Shown here: positions 5,617-7,184 of the stretch, in pieces | Position numbering within the stretch: position 1 is the stretch's first letter | How the letters are laid out: each line of letters starts with the position of its first letter | Assembly: GCA_026985655.1 (NCBI GenBank) | Contig: JALSQB010000212.1 | Location: 1-7,184, forward strand | Direction of reading: 5' to 3' | Length of the DNA: 7,184 nucleotides | DNA from: Campylobacteraceae bacterium | GTDB lineage: Bacteria > Campylobacterota > Campylobacteria > Campylobacterales > Sulfurovaceae | Notes under the pieces: model-generated | What the model saw: the letters and a program-made list of their open reading frames with translations, nothing else | Told to the model about the DNA's origin: nothing | The model's database searches: none | Translations under genes and position numbers: made by a program

Positions 5617-6112
5617 TAAAGTTCTTAAGTATTTCAAATTTCAAAATCAAATTCATTTTCCAATTATCATCATAGAGATACTTAATTTTAACTTTTTGTC
5701 CATTTTTTAATGGATATGAAGTAAAAGTTAAAGCTCCTGTTCTTGCTGATGGAGAAAATTGAAACTCAACACCATTAATCTCAAAACTACAAGGTTGTTT
5801 ACGATTTTGACTTAATGGTATAAATTTTTTAATGATTCCTACTACTTCTTGACTCTTGCTTACTGCTAATTTTAAAGTATTAAGTCTTTGATACTCATAT
5901 AGATAAAGCATACTAAAATTTTTAAAGAGATAACCTAGGAAAATAATAAAAATTATTCCCCTATAGAGACTTCGTTTTTTTTTAGTTTTATATCTATCTA
6001 TTATAAAAAAAACTGTACCTATTATTATAGTTAGTAATATAATTGGTACAATGATATCTCCATTAAAATACTGATGTCCTTGTTTATTTATATCATAAAT
6101 AACTTGATACAT
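5606..6112 (-). CDS. Two-TM protein, candidate immunity protein for the RHS tip
   Basis: A 168-residue protein I cannot name. Two membrane helices (about 19-39 and 52-72) are joined by a very basic loop, RYKTKKKRSLYR. By the positive-inside rule both ends should face the periplasm. The C-terminal domain (about 85-160) looks beta-rich: EVVGIIKKFIPL, then FEINGVEFQFSP, then PLKNGQKVKIKYLYDD. This is a pattern seen in several small uncharacterised membrane proteins. It starts 14 bases after the stop of the RHS remnant, with only a weak GGAAAC upstream. A small gene right behind an RHS tip is the usual place of an immunity gene, so that role is inferred from position. The coding DNA looks more AT-rich than the polyamine operon, consistent with separate origin. 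The last codons (CCC CAG TGA) belong to the repeat box shared with 7054-7065. Confidence 0.65.
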   Translation of the reverse strand: MYQVIYDINKQGHQYFNGDIIVPIILLTIIIGTVFFIIDRYKTKKKRSLYRGIIFIIFLGYLFKNFSMLYLYEYQRLNTLKLAVSKSQEVVGIIKKFIPLSQNRKQPCSFEINGVEFQFSPSARTGALTFTSYPLKNGQKVKIKYLYDDNWKMNLILKFEILKNFTPQ

Positions 6113-6126
6113 TGTACTGTTTCCAA

Positions 6127-7013
6127 TTAAAAATTCGATACATTAAAGACCTCTGTAAATCCTCGAACAAAAGTAAAACTTGCTGGAAGTGGACTTAAAT
6201 CTACAGTCCACAAAGAACCTATTACTCCTTTATCATTTTTTATCTCAGCAACTCCAAAATCACCTAGTCCTCCAGCAGTGGTATTACTCCAACCTTGAAA
6301 ATTAAGAAGAGCTGTATCTGTATCTATTTCTCCATTCATATAACCTAAAGAAGCATCTATTCCCCAAGAAAAAGCTCTCATTGTAAACCAACCTTCCGTT
6401 TGAGTTAATTCATCAAACCAAGTTCCTGTTCCCAGTTCCCCACCAATACCAATTACAGAAATATTTACAAAAAAGCCTTCAAAATATAACTTTAATCCAT
6501 TCAAATCAACAGCAGTAATCGGTCTCCCACCAACATACCCAAACCCATTAACCCCACCATCAAACCCAATAGGGTCACTTTGTATATATCTCCCAATAAA
6601 AGGATTATAATCCCGATTTATATTATAATGAGTAGATGTTTCAGCATCAAAGTACTGCCTAGGAAATCTAAGGTTAAAGTTAATATCGCCACTCCAAACG
6701 GTTTACTTTCCCATTTCCAAACAATCTGTGTATTACTGTCATTGGTAGCGACTCTTCCATTTGTGTCATACGCTCTTGTATGTTTTGAACCATCGGCATA
6801 CTCATAGCTTTGCAGTCCATTGTCATTGGTTTTAATATTTTTTATAAATGGTGTTCCATCTATACTAATACTCACAAGCTCTCCTTTATCATCATACGCA
6901 TACCCTATAACTTTTCCACTTGGGTAAGTCTGTGTGGTCATTCTATCATATTCATCATAAGTGTAACTTGTGGTGAAGCGTTGGGTTGCTATAGTTTGGG
7001 TTTTTTGTATGCA
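6127..7013 (-). pseudogene. 3' remnant of an RHS/YD-repeat protein gene, frameshifted
   Basis: The frame is open from 7013 to 6690, then must shift to the frame running from 6687 to the stop at 6127. The first part has YD repeats (SYTYDEYDRMTTQTYPSGK, GYAYDDKGELVSI, AYDTNGRV) and VWKWESKPFG. The second continues with the RHS core end: NFNLRFPRQYFDAET, NRDYNPFIGRYIQSDPIG, GFGYVGGRPITAVDLNGL. The core's closing DLNGL ends near 6493. The variable tip that follows (6492-6130, 121 residues) is rich in Gly and aromatic residues (IGIGGELGTGTWFDEL, SWGIDASLGYMNG) and I cannot assign it to a toxin family. RHS proteins are normally over 1000 residues: the 5' part is absent, the frame enters a stop codon inside the palindrome at 7014-7016, and there is no start before an internal ATG at 6941. 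The break near 6688 equals one missing base in GTG-GC-GAT. It is a displaced tip fragment or a decayed orphan, not an intact effector. Confidence 0.85.
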
Positions 7014-7065
7014 TTACCACGGAGACCGTGGTAATGCAGGAAAAGTAGAGTTTTAATCACTGGGG
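6994..7065. repeat. Palindromic repeat, copy 2
   Basis: Perfect 12-bp arms GCATTACCACGG (7011-7022) and CCGTGGTAATGC (7026-7037) around AGA. On the left is a block shared with copy 1 (6994-7025 against 5386-5417, 30/32). On the right are AGGAAAAG and TAATCACTGGGG (7054-7065), as at 5603-5614. The left 17 bases also form the first readable codons of the RHS remnant. No reading frame of useful length ends in the right-hand box here: in the frame equivalent to the other copy a TAG stands five codons before the TGA. Confidence 0.85.
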
Positions 7066-7090
7066 TGAATGGTACTAAATTAAGCAAAAA

Positions 7091-7119
7091 TAGACAAGAA
7101 AAGCAGATAAAGCTATACT
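7091..7119 (+). promoter_or_regulatory. Promoter for the rightward gene
   Basis: TAGACA (7091-7096), a 17-base spacer and TATACT (7114-7119), five of six consensus bases in each box with ideal spacing. Transcription would start near 7126, about 30 bases before the ATG at 7156. The -10 box overlaps the left end of the dyad at 7117-7148. Confidence 0.6.
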
Positions 7120-7148
7120 CCAATTAAAATATTATTTTTAATCGGAGT
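7117..7148. promoter_or_regulatory. Operator-like dyad over the -10 box, start point and SD
   Basis: ACTCCAATTAAAA (7117-7129) and TTTTAATCGGAGT (7136-7148) pair at 12 of 13 positions around six bases. The right arm contains the SD (GGAG at 7144-7147) and the left arm touches the -10 box. A transcript from the promoter above would begin inside the left arm, so an RNA hairpin hiding the SD would be incomplete. A DNA operator for a dimeric repressor is the simpler reading. An RNA hairpin would be possible if transcription comes from farther upstream. Confidence 0.5.
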
Positions 7149-7155
7149 CATCTTA

Positions 7156-7184
7156 ATGAGTTACAATCCAAAACTAATAAAACT
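7156..7184 (+). CDS. Start of an unrecognised plus-strand gene
   Basis: ATG at 7156 opens a frame (MSYNPKLIK) that runs off the right edge after nine codons. GGAG stands eight bases upstream, and a good promoter and a dyad lie before it, so this is a likely real start. Nine residues are too few to assign a family. It is the only convincing plus-strand gene here and marks the end of the minus-strand block. Confidence 0.6.

Noticed and set aside
6580..7034. Two plus-strand open frames opposite the RHS remnant
   Set aside because: Antisense to clear YD-repeat and RHS core codons.
5386..7065. CRISPR array
   Set aside because: Only two dissimilar-length palindromic copies 1.6 kb apart with coding DNA between them; no regular spacers and no cas genes.
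7091..7184. Left end of an IS200/IS605 element with an SD-hiding hairpin
   Set aside because: The hairpin-before-ATG layout is similar, but the first residues MSYNPKLIK do not resemble a TnpA start, and the promoter position would leave the RNA hairpin incomplete.

Overview
The window comes from a low-GC bacterial chromosome. The carboxynorspermidine decarboxylase-type gene, the tightly packed Lys/Asn/Phe-rich proteins and the AT-rich intergenic DNA suggest Campylobacterota (a Sulfurimonas/Sulfurovum/Arcobacter-like organism). This is an inference from style, not from a marker gene. Almost everything is coded on the minus strand.

Region 1 (about 1-4250, minus strand) reads as one six-gene operon. 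In transcription order it holds a soluble zinc-ribbon + DUF4178 protein, a membrane-anchored zinc-ribbon + DUF4178 protein, a 61-aa one-TM protein with a Ser/Tyr/Gly-rich tail, a 70-aa DUF350 membrane protein, a seven-TM protein fused to a spermidine synthase domain, and the N-terminal part of an NspC-like PLP decarboxylase running off the left edge. Gaps are between -8 and +21 bases, so co-expression is likely. The genes point to polyamine chemistry at the inner membrane: an aminopropyl transfer step, a decarboxylase, and accessory proteins of unknown biochemical role. No AdoMet decarboxylase (SpeD) or carboxynorspermidine dehydrogenase is visible in the window.

Region 2 (4249-5331) holds a 204-bp spacer with an imperfect 15-bp inverted repeat and one TATAAT box, then a PD-(D/E)XK nuclease of the Rpn/putative transposase family with its own SD and a TATACT box.

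Region 3 (about 5386-7065) is the accessory part. A broken 3' end of an RHS/YD-repeat gene and a small two-TM protein gene, which could be its immunity partner, lie between two related palindromic repeats. Both repeats share a 32-bp block (30/32 identical) on one side and a 12-bp box (TAATCACTGGGG) on the other. The left copy is longer: a 26-bp palindrome sits inside its hairpin between two AGA triplets, and a second, unrelated perfect hairpin lies beside the 12-bp box. The right copy has one perfect 12-bp-arm hairpin. The layout looks like one cassette from an array of RHS tip-immunity modules separated by palindromes, now degraded by a 1-base frameshift and loss of the 5' part.

Region 4 (7066-7184) switches strand. 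A well-spaced promoter (TAGACA-17-TATACT) overlaps a 13-bp-arm dyad and precedes the first nine codons of an unrecognised plus-strand gene.
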